A stretch of DNA of 6,076 nt from Moraxellaceae bacterium (GTDB taxonomy: Bacteria; Pseudomonadota; Gammaproteobacteria; Pseudomonadales; Ketobacteraceae): NCBI GenBank assembly GCA_002402125.1, contig NVVG01000294.1, forward strand, positions 1-6,076, read 5' to 3'. The translations under genes were made by a program, and so were the position numbers. The notes under the pieces are model-generated. The model had not been told where the DNA came from. It ran no database searches and was given only the letters and a program-made list of their open reading frames with translations. Below are positions 6,046 to 6,076 of this stretch, one piece after another. How positions within the stretch are numbered: position 1 is the first letter of the stretch; the number at the start of each line of letters is the position of its first letter.

Positions 6046-6076
6046 ATCCCACCATCTTGAAGATGGTGGGATCTTT
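6046..6076. terminator. Strong intrinsic terminator, probably bidirectional
   Basis: ATCCCACCATCT (6046-6057) pairs perfectly with AGATGGTGGGAT (6061-6072), a 12-bp stem with a very short loop. It is followed by CTTT, where the window ends, so the rightward T run may continue outside. On the other strand the stem is followed by TTTGTTTATATT, so it could also stop leftward transcription from a gene beyond the window. It most likely ends the yaeQ-VOC operon. Confidence 0.85.

Noticed and set aside
6046..6072. The terminal 12-bp palindrome as a transposon end or attachment site
   Set aside because: The short loop, GC-rich stem and flanking A/T runs on both sides are those of an intrinsic terminator, and no transposase or integrase is present.

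Overview
The window reads as chromosomal DNA of a gammaproteobacterium. It is AT-rich (roughly 40% GC by eye, not counted). It carries a YaeQ-family gene, a periplasmic-sensor GGDEF/EAL protein and Shine-Dalgarno-led genes, all typical of that class. A marine or methylotrophic lineage such as Methylophaga would fit, but the genus is a guess. I see no rRNA, tRNA, transposase, phage gene, CRISPR array or origin.

Layout. (1) 44-388 (+) is a small three-helix membrane protein I do not recognise. It converges on (2) 428-1204 (-), a two-helix potassium channel with a textbook TLGYGD filter and a long cytoplasmic C-terminal region that is not an RCK domain. (3) 1205-1658 holds no convincing full-length gene. 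It contains a possible leader for the channel gene (weak promoter, 19-codon ORF, hairpin) and, at its right end, the strong ribosome binding site of the next gene. (4) 1659-1883 (+) is a 74-residue thioredoxin-fold-like protein with no cysteine at all. (5) 2070-4898 (+) is the largest gene, a 942-residue membrane c-di-GMP protein: signal peptide, periplasmic ABC-type substrate-binding domain, one membrane helix, PAS, GGDEF, EAL. (6) 4995-5522 (+) is YaeQ, followed with a 1-nt overlap by (7) 5522-5929 (+), a VOC/glyoxalase-superfamily protein. The window closes with (8) a strong stem-loop terminator at 6046-6076.

How the genes relate. Only yaeQ and the VOC gene form a clear operon. The channel, the cysteine-less thioredoxin-like protein and the c-di-GMP protein look like separate units. 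The clearest biology is the c-di-GMP sensor: every cyclase and phosphodiesterase signature residue I can check is intact, so it is predicted to be bifunctional and switched by a periplasmic ligand. I found no convincing undescribed multi-gene system. The most interesting loose ends are the cysteine-less thioredoxin-like protein, the channel's unassigned C-terminal domain with its possible leader ORF, and the conserved-looking but uncharacterised yaeQ-VOC pair.
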